From NCBI GenBank assembly GCA_037976565.1, contig CP137667.1, forward strand, positions 26,304,277 through 26,368,276: a stretch of 64,000 nt of DNA, written 5' to 3'. The notes beneath the pieces were generated by a model. That model was not told the DNA's origin. It saw only the letters and a list, made by a program, of their open reading frames with translations, and ran no database searches. Source of the stretch: Mesocentrotus franciscanus (taxonomy: Eukaryota > Echinodermata > Echinoidea > Camarodonta > Strongylocentrotidae). Numbering within the stretch: position 1 is the stretch's first letter; each line of letters starts with the position of its first letter. Shown one piece after another: positions 1 to 11,584 of the stretch. The position numbers and the translations under genes are program-made.

Positions 1-282
1 CGTCTTATAGTCGATCTAAAGAGATGGTCTAGGGATAAATTCAGGAAGATCTGGACTCGGGGGAGAACATTTTGTTCGGTCTCTGGGGATGAAATAAAGT
101 TATATTTGCCCGGAACATAGGATATACATTGTATAATCATTTCATAAAATCTGGAATGATACACCTGTTACCGTGAACATTTTGTTTGAACAATTTTCAT
201 TCCTTTATTGCACTGTTACATTGTAAATAACCATATAGTCGAGTTTTGAAAAAGTAATGAATCATTACTTTTTCAGATGTAA

Positions 283-620
283 GTTTGCCAGGAAGGCACA
301 TATATAACCTTGATGTTAAGTATATTTTAACCTTTCACCCTATAACCTCGTTACATTTAGTAGAGTTAGGAAAGAGAAGTATGTTAACTTGCCAGGAAAG
401 AACATATAACCTTGATGTAAAGTATATTTTTTCGTATTTACCTTTCACCGTATTACCTCGTTACACAGTTAGTATTCACATCGTAGAGTTAGGAAAGAGC
501 AGTATGTAACCTTGCCAGGAAGGCTCATGTAACCTTGATGTAAAGTATAACTCGTTTTCTACTTTCACCTTTATATTACTATGTTATATTGTAAATATTT
601 ATATTGTTGAGTTTTGATAT
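283..620. repeat. Three-copy tandem repeat, ~100-120 bp unit
   Basis: Three consecutive units begin at about 288, 388 and 512. Each opens with TTGCCAGGAAGG-like sequence followed by ATAACCTTGATGTAAAGTAT, a pyrimidine-rich stretch ending CTCGTTACA, and GAGTTAGGAAAGAG. The third unit is incomplete. The 74-codon frame across it is produced by the repeat and is not a gene. Confidence 0.75.
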
Positions 621-1317
621 TCAATAAAATTGAAAGAAAAGTATCTGTTCTTTTCAGCTTAATATCTGAAACGCGACTCACTGAGTCGCTTGTATATTAA
701 ACTGATTTTTGAATCTAGGCTATGGAATAGGGGCTTGCTCCGTCCTAGCCACGGGTTGGCCCGGTATTGCAGTACCTCCGGGATCGGCCCACCCCTCAGG
801 GGTTAAAATAAACTAAAGAAAGAATTCCTCTCCCTAAACCTTCTTTACCTACGCCATCGTGCATCTCCGCCTTCCCTCCCAAAGGTTAAACCCCAGCTCG
901 ATCTCTCCTCGGTCCCATTCCCCTCTTTCTTCCTCATACAGTTATACTTTGTTCACACTTTTTTCTTCTTTCTTCTTTCTCTCGCTCTTCCTCCATATTA
1001 TGCCACCTCTCCCTTAATATATTGTCTACATTTATTTTACTCTTATTATATATTTATATATAATAATAATATAGCTATTACAATAACAAAATGAAAATGG
1101 ATTAACAGTTTTCAATGCCAAGATTCTTAATGCGCGTACGCATTTTTTTGTAATCAAGCGCATTAAAATATATGAGCTGCATAAACGAGTGGTAACAGAT
1201 TTTAAAAGAATGCCCCCCCTCCCCCGTTAGAACAGTAACCGTTAGTGACCGACAAATCCAAAGGCCTCTCATTTAACTCTTTCATGGCTGTGATTGCATC
1301 GTAGTCCCAGTTTATTA
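621..1317. other. No gene seen
   Basis: No coding signal. A GC-richer patch near 740-800 can fold (GGGTTGGCCCGG against CCGGGATCGGCC) and is followed by pyrimidine-rich, AT-rich sequence. It may be part of an unrecognised repeat. Confidence 0.5.
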
Positions 1318-1496
1318 CAGTGGAAACTCATCATAAAGAGCTCTGATAAAACGAGGTATCTGTTATAACAAGATTATTTTGCTGGTCCCAGCATTTTATA
1401 TTCTTCTGTTTTTTTCACCCGCTGGTATGACAAGATTCCTGAAATAACAGGTAATTTCCATGGTCCCAAGGACCTTGTTATAATGAGTTCCCACTA
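1318..1496. mobile_element. Short MITE, pogo/Tc1-mariner-like
   Basis: The left end CAGTGGAAACTCATCATAA pairs with the right end TTATAATGAGTTCCCACTA as imperfect terminal inverted repeats over about 179 bp. The CAGTGG...ATAA end type is common in pogo-like MITEs. A TA precedes the left end, but the right-hand duplication is not clear, so the superfamily call is tentative. Confidence 0.5.
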
Positions 1497-1879
1497 CCAT
1501 CATCACCAGCACCACTCCTCCTTTACTGATTAAAGAGTCTGGTGAAAAACCTACAGAAGTACGCACACCATTCAACAGGTAGACAATAACAAAGCCCTAT
1601 AGATATTCTAAGTCGATTTTTTTTCTTTTTTTACATGGAATAGGGAACAATAGGAAGAGCGCCTCACTCCTACGTAGTAGACCCACGGATAGGAGAGCGA
1701 GAGAGGGGGATACGAAGGAGTAGAAAAGGGGTATAAAGAAGAGGGTATAGTGAGAGAGGGAATAGGGAGAGAGAGTGAAACAAGAAAGTGGTGAGAGATG
1801 AGCAGGGGAAGAAGAGGATGATGATGCATAAATGTATCATGCAGCTATAATCATTAAATAATGTTTAGCTTCATGTTAA
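1497..1879. other. No gene seen; purine-rich low complexity
   Basis: A GA-rich tract at about 1690-1830 (GAGAGAG/AGGGG runs) generates a 73-codon minus-strand frame of Ser/Pro/Leu composition. This is low complexity rather than a gene. Confidence 0.6.
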
Positions 1880-2345
1880 CACAGAGGTTCATTACTGAAT
1901 AGCCATACAACACCAAGCGAGCAAGTACATCGCTGGCGGAGCCAAACCTTCACGCTAACCCTAACCCATACACCAACACCCAGGCTCATTACTGTATAGC
2001 CATACAATACCCATCGAGCAAGTACACCGTGGCGGAGCGAAACATTCACACTAACCCTAACCCATACCGTAACACACAGGCTCATTACTAAATAGCCATA
2101 CAACATCAAGCGAGCAAGAACACCGCTGGCGGAGCCCAACCTTCACGCTAACCCTAACCTTTACCCTAACGTAGGCTCATTACAGAAAAGCAATTCAACA
2201 CCAAGCGAGCAAGTACACCGCTGGCGGAGCCAAACCTCCACGCTTACCATAAAACCCTAACCCTAACACACGGACTCATTACTGAAAAGCAATTCAAAAC
2301 CAAGCGAGCAAGTACACCGCTGGCGGAGCCTAGCCTCCACGCTTA
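1880..2345. repeat. Five-copy ~90-105 bp tandem repeat with CCCTAA words
   Basis: Units begin near 1880, 1982, 2080, 2167 and 2273. Each reads GGCTCATTACTGAATAGCCA, then CAAGCGAGCAAGTACACCGC, then TGGCGGAGCC, then TTCACGCTAACCCTAACCC. The unit junctions carry one to three copies of CCCTAA, the metazoan telomere hexamer complement. The open minus-strand frame through it follows from the repeat. Confidence 0.85.
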
Positions 2346-3231
2346 CCCGAGACAGTCTGTCCGCACAGCGTATGCAAATAAGCTGATTACGCCGATCCTA
2401 TTCAACTTCTCGAACGCCGTTACCAGCGCATATCGCACTCTCGGAATTCGCGAGATTTCGTGACGTATCTGCAAGGGTCAACAAACTATAGCGTGCATCG
2501 TTTCTATGCAATTCCGGGGTGTAGCATGAATAGGTAAGTGGATAAGTGATTTCTACTCGTCATTTTGATACCAAATTCTCCTCTTTTTTTGGCAAATATG
2601 AGGTCGAAAATGTGTGCCAAAATTTGGGTAATTTACGGTCGTTTCTGAGAGCCGTTTTGAACATATCTGGACACTTTTCAAGTTCCTGACTGATATTGTA
2701 AACATTTTTGTGAACCAGTTGCGTTTTTCCAAAGATTGGACACCGTTTATATCGCCATTCGAAAGTTTAGAAGGGGCATCAATCCTATATGTGTTTATTT
2801 TCTCCTAAAAAAGCCACGAGATTTTTATTTTTACCGGAAGTCGTGATAATCTTTACAGTCATAGTCTGCCAGTCGCGGGAATTGGGGCGTTTGCGCGGGT
2901 AATCTCGAGTACGTGATGCACGCGATATTAGCCCCACATGTATCAAATGATGTATGGTATGTAGTGGTATTTCTATACTTGGTAAAATTTTGGTAGTGAG
3001 TGAGTAGTATAGTGACGTGACGGCTGCGATGATGACCTCGTATATCCGAGATGAATGCCTTTCAGAAATGAAAGGAAATCGAGAAGAAATAACTCTTACA
3101 GTACAGAATTGTACATATCTCATTCCATATTCATTTACTTGATTATTTCGGGCAGCAATTTAGTGTTCATGTGTCATGGGTAGTCTATGTGAAAAGTAAA
3201 TAGTTCTAGGGTCGGTACAGATAATTTATCT
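2346..3231. other. No gene identified
   Basis: Contains CpG-bearing sequence (about 2340-2520) and a 112-codon minus-strand frame at 2785-3123 with no recognisable domain, no splice context and no homolog in the window. It is left as unassigned. Confidence 0.5.
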
Positions 3232-3254
3232 NNNNNNNNNNNNNNNNNNNNNNN
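3232..3254. other. Assembly gap (23 N)
   Basis: A run of 23 undetermined bases. Its length equals that of the gap at 59447, so it is probably a fixed-size scaffolding gap. Confidence 0.99.
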
Positions 3255-3301
3255 TAACCACAGTCTTGTAAGCTTTGGGGGAAATTAAAAACAGTATTTA
3301 A

Positions 3302-3829
3302 AGATACTATGTCCCTTTTGCAGCCAACATCAAATTATGTAGAACTTTGCAGGAATTATGAATATGTCATGTATGTCTTATCTGTGAAATTTAAACGTTA
3401 GCAGTGTCCTAATATTCAAATTATGCAAGGAAACCCGTTTACTTGCTAGACTTCACTGTCAGACACTATTGAGTGACTGACTGGCTTTTTCATCTTTGGT
3501 AATAACATACATAAAATGAGCTGTAAAGGGTACATGAGCATTTGTCTACATCAATAACCCACTTCTTGTAATGGCCAAAATTAAACTGATTGAATCTTTG
3601 CGCAGCATAAAACGTACGACCATTCGGTACAATGGTCTGAAAAATCAGACTATTACTTACTGGCTCTATAGCTCCTAAGTCGATTCGACAACTAATAGTC
3701 GTTATTTTCCCACTTAAAGACATTTTCAAGCCCCCTTTTTTGGGGAAGTTCTAAATTAGTATTGTCTTTCAAATGCCGTTGGAATTTAACCTTTTCATTT
3801 TTTTGGCCTGCAAGTGGGACATAGTACCT
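3302..3829. mobile_element. TTAA-flanked MITE, family T1 copy 1
   Basis: The ends are AGATACTATGTCCC and GGGACATAGTACCT. They are inverted repeats flanked by TTAA (3298-3301) and a mutated TTCA (3830-3833). The whole ~528 bp is homologous to 19385-19916, including the interior, so the frames shared between them (3490-3729 minus) are transposon sequence. A TTAA duplication with AG...CT termini suggests Kolobok or piggyBac. Kolobok fits the purine start better, but no transposase is present. Confidence 0.85.
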
Positions 3830-4875
3830 TTCAGCTTAATTTCTTGAAAAGAAAGAGAGAAATAAAAGGTCCGACTTACCTTTTTTAGTATTAAAAGAAA
3901 AACAACTCTATCGAACAGGAAGAGACCAGACAAGAACTGTTAATGCTGTGGAAGAGATAGAACAATATTGCACTCATATCCTTCCAGTCACCTACAGTGA
4001 GTCAAACGCTCCGACAAAAAAAAAACACTACGCACGCAATGAATGAACACGTACCGTGCTTATTTATTGCCTTCCAGCGTTCATGGTTAGACATCTAAAT
4101 CGATAATCGATTTAGATATTAAACGTGGAGTCCCAAAGGGCTCAATATTAGGCCCGTTCTTGTTTTTACTTTATATCAATGACATTTTTAATTCGTCAAC
4201 TGTCTTACAATAAATAATGTGTGCTGATGACACAAATTTATTTCTCTTCCATTCGAATTTCAATGTTCTCATTGACACTCTGAACTCAGAAGTGCTAAAA
4301 CTTGCCAAATTGTTTCGATGTAATATATTATCTGTGAATCTTAAGAAAAACTAACTTGATATACTTAAGAACCCATAATAAACGAGTACAATTTGATATA
4401 CCATTGAAAATAGATGGTACTGTAATCGAACAGAAAACCGATACTAAATTTCTTGGGGTTTATATTAACGAACTTTTAAATTGGTCTGATCATGTCAAAT
4501 ATATATCTAAAATCATTTCACGCAATGTTGGTGCTCTGTCTAAATTGAAATATATTACCTACCACTAAACGTTTTATTCATACTGTATAATACTATGTTG
4601 CTACCACATATAACATACTGTAATTTAATATAGGCGAATTCCAAATGTCTAAACGATTCAATTCAAAGATATAAAAAAAATAAAAAAATGTATTTGTACT
4701 GGTTCTCGCTACAAAAATCACAGCACCTTTTGTATTGATATTGAATACCCTCAACATTTTGGACATTAATTTTTTACAGACTGCACTTTTTATGTTTCGT
4801 CTATATACCATGGCCAATGATTGCCTCCTGCTCTAACTGCCCTTTTAAAGAAAAAACAAAGACGTACATTCTTAT

Positions 4876-5636
4876 CAGGCGCGTAGCCAGGGGGCGCGAT
4901 GGGGGCGGTCACCCCCCCCAAAAAAAAAAACGCCGGCCCAAAAAGAAAAAAGAGAGAGAGAGAAGAGAAAAAAGAGAAAAAAGGAAGAGGACGTAGGAAG
5001 AAAAAGGAAATTCAGACATGATAATTTAATGAAAACGCAAAGCTTCCGTGCTTTGCGCAGAAGGGGGGGGGGAACTAAATTCAGACCATTCAGGATTAAA
5101 AGTCGAGAACGGTACAACAAATCGTCTTCTTTCTCTAATAACTTTTTGGAAGGGCAAAGCTTCCGCGCTTCGCGCGAGGGGGGGGGGCTGAATTCAGACA
5201 AGGATTAAGAGTCCAGAACAGTACACCGAATCGTCTTCTTTCTCTACTAATTTAATGAAACGTCAAACTGAATTCAGACAAGGACTCTTAAATAAGAGTC
5301 GAGAACTTTACAACGAATCGTCTTCTTACTCTATAATAACTTAATGAAACGGCAAAGCTTCCGCGCTTCGCGCAGGGGGGGGGGAGACTGAATTCAGACA
5401 AGGATTAAGAGTCGAGAACAGTACACTGAATCGTTTTCTTTCTCTACTTATTTAATGAAACGTCAAACTGAATTCAGACAAGGACTCTTAAATAAGAGTC
5501 GAGAACGGTACAACGAATCGTCTTCTTACTATAATAACTTAATGAAACGGCAAAGCTACGCGCGCTCTGTAAGTAATTCGGCCGCTTTGCGGGCCCACTA
5601 CCGCCCCCATAAAATAAAATCCTGGCTACGCGCTTG
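4876..5636. mobile_element. hAT-type MITE with 8-bp target duplication
   Basis: Ends CAGGCGCGTAGCCAGG and CCTGGCTACGCGCTTG are inverted repeats flanked by perfect 8-bp direct repeats ATTCTTAT (4868-4875 and 5637-5644), diagnostic of the hAT superfamily. The 761-bp interior contains G-runs and tandem copies of a unit with AATTTAATGAAACG, GAATTCAGACAAGG and AGAGTCGAGAAC. No transposase. The frames within it (4875-5201 minus, 5455-5637 plus) are chance readings of the repeats. It interrupts a reverse-transcriptase frame that resumes after the duplication. Confidence 0.9.
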
Positions 5637-6045
5637 ATTCTTATCCAACAAGACAGTCAAACAAATTTCACCTATCCAATCCCAAAGCCGCTACGGCACA
5701 TTAATGACTTATACATAGTGGTCCGGACATATGGAATTCCCTGCCTTTGGATAAAAATGAATATTCACTCAGATTTTGCATTCAAAGTAGCAGAGAAACG
5801 ACTCTGTTTTCCCAATATACTGTTTAATCATGAATGTTTATGTCTCCTTAATTACAATGATATGTGCAACCAACTGTAACTCCTTCTCACTTCAACCCCC
5901 TCTCTCTCTACCTATCATTCTTCTCTTATCTTGCTGTACTTTTGCATCACCAGGTACTCCCTAATTTATGTATTTTGCTTGTACATCTACTTAATTGTCA
6001 GGGCTCACAAGCCATCAAGCTTTCCTTATATTGGAGCCCTGACCA

Positions 6046-7062
6046 GGGGGGTGATTCACTAACTGGGAACGATATCGTTCCTAAGAGCAATTTTGGGGAT
6101 TGATTTCAATCCCAGCTTAAAATCGATTCTACCTGACTGGTTCACTAAATCGCTTTTAGGCTGGGATGAATCCCAGCGTGAATAATCATGCGCGTATATG
6201 AATATTTATGTACGCGATCAATCCAACCAATCAACAGACTCAAATTTTGGTCACTGGGCATTAATCAATCGCGTAACCGATCGACATAACGATAATTAGC
6301 TAGCTATCGTTGCTTAATTTGTCAATGACGTTTACGACTTTCTATGTTGATTTCGTTTTACTTTTAACATTAGAAGAAGGCTGAGTGAAATTTCGCATAA
6401 GACATGACAAAAAATCATTCATGACTGTTTCATGTAGCAATGTGAGGATTCATACGATTTTCTGTGGGTTTAGTTTGTCTTTCTTTATGCTTGTTTCGAG
6501 TAAAATGCCGGATTTAACGTAGGCCTAGGGCCTAGATCTACGTAATATACGTAATTTGACCTACCGACCCCATGCAGCTAGCATGTAGCAGCAGCAGTCT
6601 TGATGTGGTATTCTCGAAAGTGGACTAACTTTAGTCTTTCTTCTTCTTCTTCAATACATGTCGACAGACTTATTAGTCCATATAAAGACACGAGTCTTTA
6701 GTGTTTTACATATGTTGTTGGCACTAAGTTAGGCCTACCCTATCATAGTATAAATAAAAACAATTCGATATATCACTTTAACAGTGACTAACAATATCTA
6801 TCTTCCTCTTGTTTGCTCTAATTTAGCTTCAGTTTGACAGTTTTGTCTCCGGGTTTTGTCTTTGACTTTGCCAGAAAGTGTTGCTAAGACTTGATCCGGA
6901 TCACTCTTAGCCTTAATAGCGATTTAAAGGCTAAAATCAATCCCAAATGCCTTAGTGAATCAGTTCCTAAAAGCGATATTGCTCTTAGGAGTGATATTGA
7001 GCATAATAGCGATTTTATCTCATTTGGGATCGATTTTAGCTGTTAGTGAATCACCCCCTCCC
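6046..7062. mobile_element. ~1-kb foldback element, GGGGGTGATTCACTAAC ends
   Basis: The left end GGGGGTGATTCACTAAC pairs with the right end GTTAGTGAATCACCCCC. Further subterminal inverted blocks include CCTAAGAGCAATTT and ATTGCTCTTAGG, and GGCTGGGAT/ATTTGGGAT-type repeats. No ORF of note inside. The target duplication is uncertain (CAG on both sides is possible). It sits in the 3' UTR of the non-LTR relic. Confidence 0.8.
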
Positions 7063-7165
7063 CAGTTCTGTTTTAAATAAGTTCATATTTCTTCATGTAT
7101 GTTTCAATGTATACTAATCTTATGTTGTATTCAGAACTGAAGATAAATAAATGGAAAAATTACCT

Positions 7166-8694
7166 TAGTCGTTTCTTATTCGGTTTGACAATACATGTAC
7201 GCTATTTATCGACCGATATCAGACGATTTTAAGAAGCTGCTTTCTAGTGCGGCTAGTGCATTATGATATGTAAACTGTGTTGCCTTCTTTGTTTGTTTTT
7301 ACGTCAAAACCAGCGATTTAACCCAAATTTCTACTGACCGATAAACATGACGCAACGTCGTTTGGACGTTTTTTTTTTTCGCAGATGTTTCTGCATTTAT
7401 TAATAAATCAAATACAAAACATTTAAATAACAATAATAGTATATAATATAATTGATTTACATCAAGTGACAACTGAAATACACACACAAAAATGCATATA
7501 TAACATATATAATCAAAGAATTAAAATAAAACGTTGACAGAATTATCAACCTAACAGCATCATATTTTGTTCGGACGATGTCAATGATTTTCGAATGATC
7601 AGGCAATTTACCTTACTTATTCTAAAAGGTTATACAAATTAGAGCTCCCTCCACACTGCATAAATAAGTATATAAGTATATATATGTATATTTATTGTTT
7701 ATTTGCCTTGTAGACTTGTCATGAAATCTCTATTTTCTATTCGCTCATGAATTTGCTAGATATAACGCTCTGCAGTGTTCACATTTCTATTACGTTTCGA
7801 TATGATGGGAATGATTCCTTAGGAGGATAGAACCCTCTGTCTTGATACCGAAGTAAACCCCAATTATGGAACTATTTGCTTACTCTATCTCCTTTTGTGA
7901 ATGTAATTTGATGAAGTTAAATTAATGTTTAACATGTTTTCCAGCCGTGTCACCATACTTCCCCGTCCTCTGACTTCTCCCTCTCTCCGCTGATCCCCCC
8001 TCTCCACCTCTATCTCTTATTTTCACTCTTCTCTTCTCTATTTTGCTCTTCCTTTTCCATCAACTTCTCCCTATTTCTCTGTCCATATGGTCCACTTCTT
8101 TCACATCTGTCTCTCTTTCAATTTAATTAGCTTTTTGTTTTGTTTACATGCATGGCAAAATTGTAATCGTGTACGCCACGTTAATCATGGTGGTGTGGTG
8201 GGCCAAAGGCATAAAGTATTCTTGTTTTGATAAAAGCAATGACAACAATGTAATTAGGCATATGATAGTGTTGTTATTGTCATCGGGGTTACGAAAGGGC
8301 TTAATGTTTACCACGCCGCTTTTGAATCATGTGAACCGTAGACCGAACACACTCAATCTATTTCGGCATGGCCTAAATGAACGGATACTAGATTTTGATG
8401 TATAAACTTTTGGTGTGAACGGGGAGGGGGAGGGGATGGTAACAGTCGTATTCATAATGTGATATAGAGGGTTTGGGAGGGGGTTTTGGATAGTGCGTAT
8501 GTAATGTAATATTTTCGTAATTTCTATGTTTAATTATCTATTTCTGGACCTCTAGGAAGAACAGAGCCATTTTAATAATGGCTCTGAATAGAGCATTCCA
8601 GCCGTTTTGAATTCTTGATTTGTATTATATTTGTAAATTGTATTTTTGTATGTATTTGAATTTTTATACGGAAAATAAAATCAAACCAAACCAA
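7166..8694. other. No gene; possible retroelement 3' tail at the right end
   Basis: AT-rich sequence with pyrimidine tracts (7940-8120). The stretch from about 8420 to 8694 ends GAAAATAAAATC followed by AAACC repeats, which resembles the 3' tail of a non-LTR element on the + strand. The 85-codon frame at 8148-8405 has no recognisable domain. Confidence 0.4.
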
Positions 8695-11186
8695 ACATTT
8701 GCAAATGAAAAATACGCATACATCAAAAGTTGCTTTATTTTGTGTGCCAACTAATCCTATATGATATTTCAGACGCAGACACGCATGCAAACCGCTCATA
8801 CGAGTATTATATATTTAAGTTCAATACGTTGAGCATTTATGTATGTACAGAGTATTAACGATTAATATAACGAGCGTAAAGTAATAAATGTTAGTCTATT
8901 TGGTATTTGTTATTAATAGATTAAGACATCACGAAAGTTCCTAGCATATTTTATATTAGCGATCCCAGTTGATGACCACACATATGTACAGCCAAATGAT
9001 TGTTCTGCTCATGATACGACTTGTTATATGTTCTACCGTATTGACATCCACCTACCATGTCTACAGTAGCATAGGAATATCAATAAAGGTACTACGGAAA
9101 AGAACGTGATATTAAATCCATAAAATAAGATTAGATTAGATAGATAAAATCATAATTATAATAACAAACATAAAAAACATCATTAGCTTTAGCATTATTA
9201 GCTCAGAAAATGAGTGTTCTACTGTGATAGAATGACAATGACTTATGTTAAGCTTGATCACACTTTTTGCAATAAAAGAATTCATAGAATATAGTACCCT
9301 ACCCAATTCTTAAATCAAACATAAAATAACATGTTGAATAAACAAGAATAAGCAATATTGCCCGATGCTTTGAAATAACTGACAGGAGTAAAATAACAAG
9401 TTATACAGAGAGTTATAATGCGTATCATACCGTATATTAAATCATTTACATCTTAGTAAAGAATAATTGTGTTTTTGGATGTCCCATTATTTGTTATTCC
9501 TCATCTCCATTAAAAAAACCCGCGATGCGAAAATTTTAATTATAACTTTATACATGCATTAACTGATATTAAATATGTTTTTCTTCAGCTCATCATTACC
9601 TTTGATGAATAATGTAAATGATTTAGTGCAACAATACTCAGCAACATTTACATTCAAAGAGCTACAAGAAGTGCCATTAGATTCGATTCAAAACAATATC
9701 CATGAAAAATCGAAATTATACAGTTTGCATACAATAACATAAGAAAAGAAAAAATGAAAATGTACATCTTTAACAACAGCAAAACACATACATGTGTATT
9801 AAGAACAATAACGTTTCAAGTAGCATTATACATAATAGCCATTAATATATTATTAACATTGGCCGCAAAATGAATAAACAATGGCAGGTATATGTATACC
9901 ATATGCTGAGAGCCACCGATGCCCATGAACACAGAGTTAAACACAGAACACTGAAGACGATATGAAATAGACTTAATTACCATTAAGACAAAACGTTGGG
10001 TGCTAAGTTTCAGTTTTAAAGTGTCGTCTGAGTTACGTAGTGTCAAATGTTGTAGTAGAGCATTATAAATGTCTGATTATGTGTATTAGCATTCGTCTTC
10101 CTCTGTGTTTGTAAGTGATATTTGGAGTTGTAAACAAATATTATTGATTTGGTGAAATATAACTTATCGGGACATTTATAATTCATATTTAAATACATCT
10201 TGTTATGATGAGCGCTGGTGCATGCATTATACGTATCATTATTTATTTTCTCTTTTTGGTGAATTGAGCAAAAAAAAATGCACGTAAATGGATTCAAATT
10301 CGCACCTGCACCTCCCTGATGAACGTTAAGCTATTCAAATTCACGAATGGGCACGCATTTATAGCATTTGGGCATTTTTTAAATATTTTTTTTACTGTTT
10401 ATGTTCTTTGCGATCTGCATCTATTTGAATAAATTATGCAAACTTTATGTACGTTGGAATGGGACCTTTGCCTTTAATTGAAATATCTCATTCCTCTGAC
10501 AAACCGTCATTGAAGCAAGGGCTCGTATAACTCAACTTCCATACGCTTACATTCATTTATACATGACTAGGGCGGCGGCTCGAGGAAAGTACATGAACAT
10601 CTCGAGTAAAAAGAAAAGAAATATATAAAATATGGTTAAAATTAACTTTATGAAACTTTAAAATGAAATGAAATTATATAATTTAAAACAGTGAAAAAAA
10701 TTAAATATGACATAAAAAAATTGCAGTAAGAATTAAATAGAACTACACCACTTGTTTATGTAAATTTAATTCGAACGTTCAAAGTGCGAAGGTGTGTAAA
10801 TTTAAATTAAATTGAAATTGAACGTCTATCTAGCTGGCGCGAAATCGATTGACATCTTCACGTCATTTAATTGAATTGATTTCTCTCTAAATTGAATGAA
10901 ATAAACTATAAAAGGAATGATATAAAACGAAATTGAATGCTCAAAGAATGAAAATGAACCTTGATAGCAGAGAGTTGACGAAATCATTCGAACTTGAACG
11001 CCTTTTCATGAACTCCGAACTCGAAGGCAACTCTGATGAAATTGGGCGGGAAAACCTACAGTAATTGACCTGTCAAAGTACTTCAAACGTTTTGTAAAGA
11101 TCACTTGGGTAAATGCAGTAGCAATTTACATATGTTTTTAAACTTAAAATATGTATACATTCACAAAAAAGGTTGTCTAAATGGGA

Positions 11187-11584
11187 TCATTTACCAAATA
11201 CTTTATGAGGAACATCAATGATTACTCTCATGAATAAAAACATTAATAGTTTCTCTGAAGATGTCTCGGTCAAGGCGAAATTAGAAAGCAAGTCGCTATA
11301 GTTAATGGTGATATATTCTACACCACTTTCATCCGATGTGTCAGTTCCGTCATCAAACGGCTCGTTAGAAGACACATCTACATATGTTTCTTGTAAATTA
11401 TCTGCGAGATTGTTGACTGATGATTCTTCAGAATGTTGGTCCATACCTTCACTCGCCTCCTCCCTTTGGTTCTTGGGGGACTTGTCGTCAAGAGGTTGGT
11501 CAGTGGTTGTTGTAGGCTTCTTTGTCTTGTTCTGTCCTCCCGAGGACCCTGGCACTTCTCCTATTAGTTGAGGCTGTTCTAGTC
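11187..11584 (-). CDS. Exon 8: acidic tail, repeat unit 2, and stop
   Basis: A 398-nt terminal exon after acceptor ATCTGACAG. It encodes GLEQPQLIGEVPGSSGGQ, TTTTDQP, EEASEGMDQHSEESS, then an acidic block DVSSNEPFDDGTDTSDESG and a hydrophobic end LLMFLFMRVIIDVPHKVFGK with the stop codon at 11187. The closing hydrophobic stretch differs from exon 7 and could be a short binding motif. The overlapping plus-strand frame is a shadow. Confidence 0.75.

Larger units (their letters stand above)
4090..7165 (+). pseudogene. Non-LTR retrotransposon relic: reverse transcriptase C-terminal half and 3' UTR
   Basis: Broken + strand frames read as a reverse transcriptase. Motif [20 protein letters not shown] is at about 4125-4185, the catalytic-site motif appears as CADDTNLF near 4219, and a thumb-like block GVYINELLNWSDHVKYI lies in the 4356-4568 frame. 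The C-terminal signature continues after a nested insertion as YPTRQSNKFHL and GPDIWNSLPL (about 5643-5760). The 3' UTR is interrupted by a second element and ends near 7165 with GATAAATAAATGGAAAAA. Several in-frame stops make it non-functional. The clade (CR1/L2/Jockey-like) cannot be decided. It is split by elements at 4876-5636 and 6046-7062. Confidence 0.85.

Noticed and set aside
2785..3123. A 112-codon minus-strand ORF
   Set aside because: No domain, no splice partner, next to an assembly gap. The length is near what chance allows.
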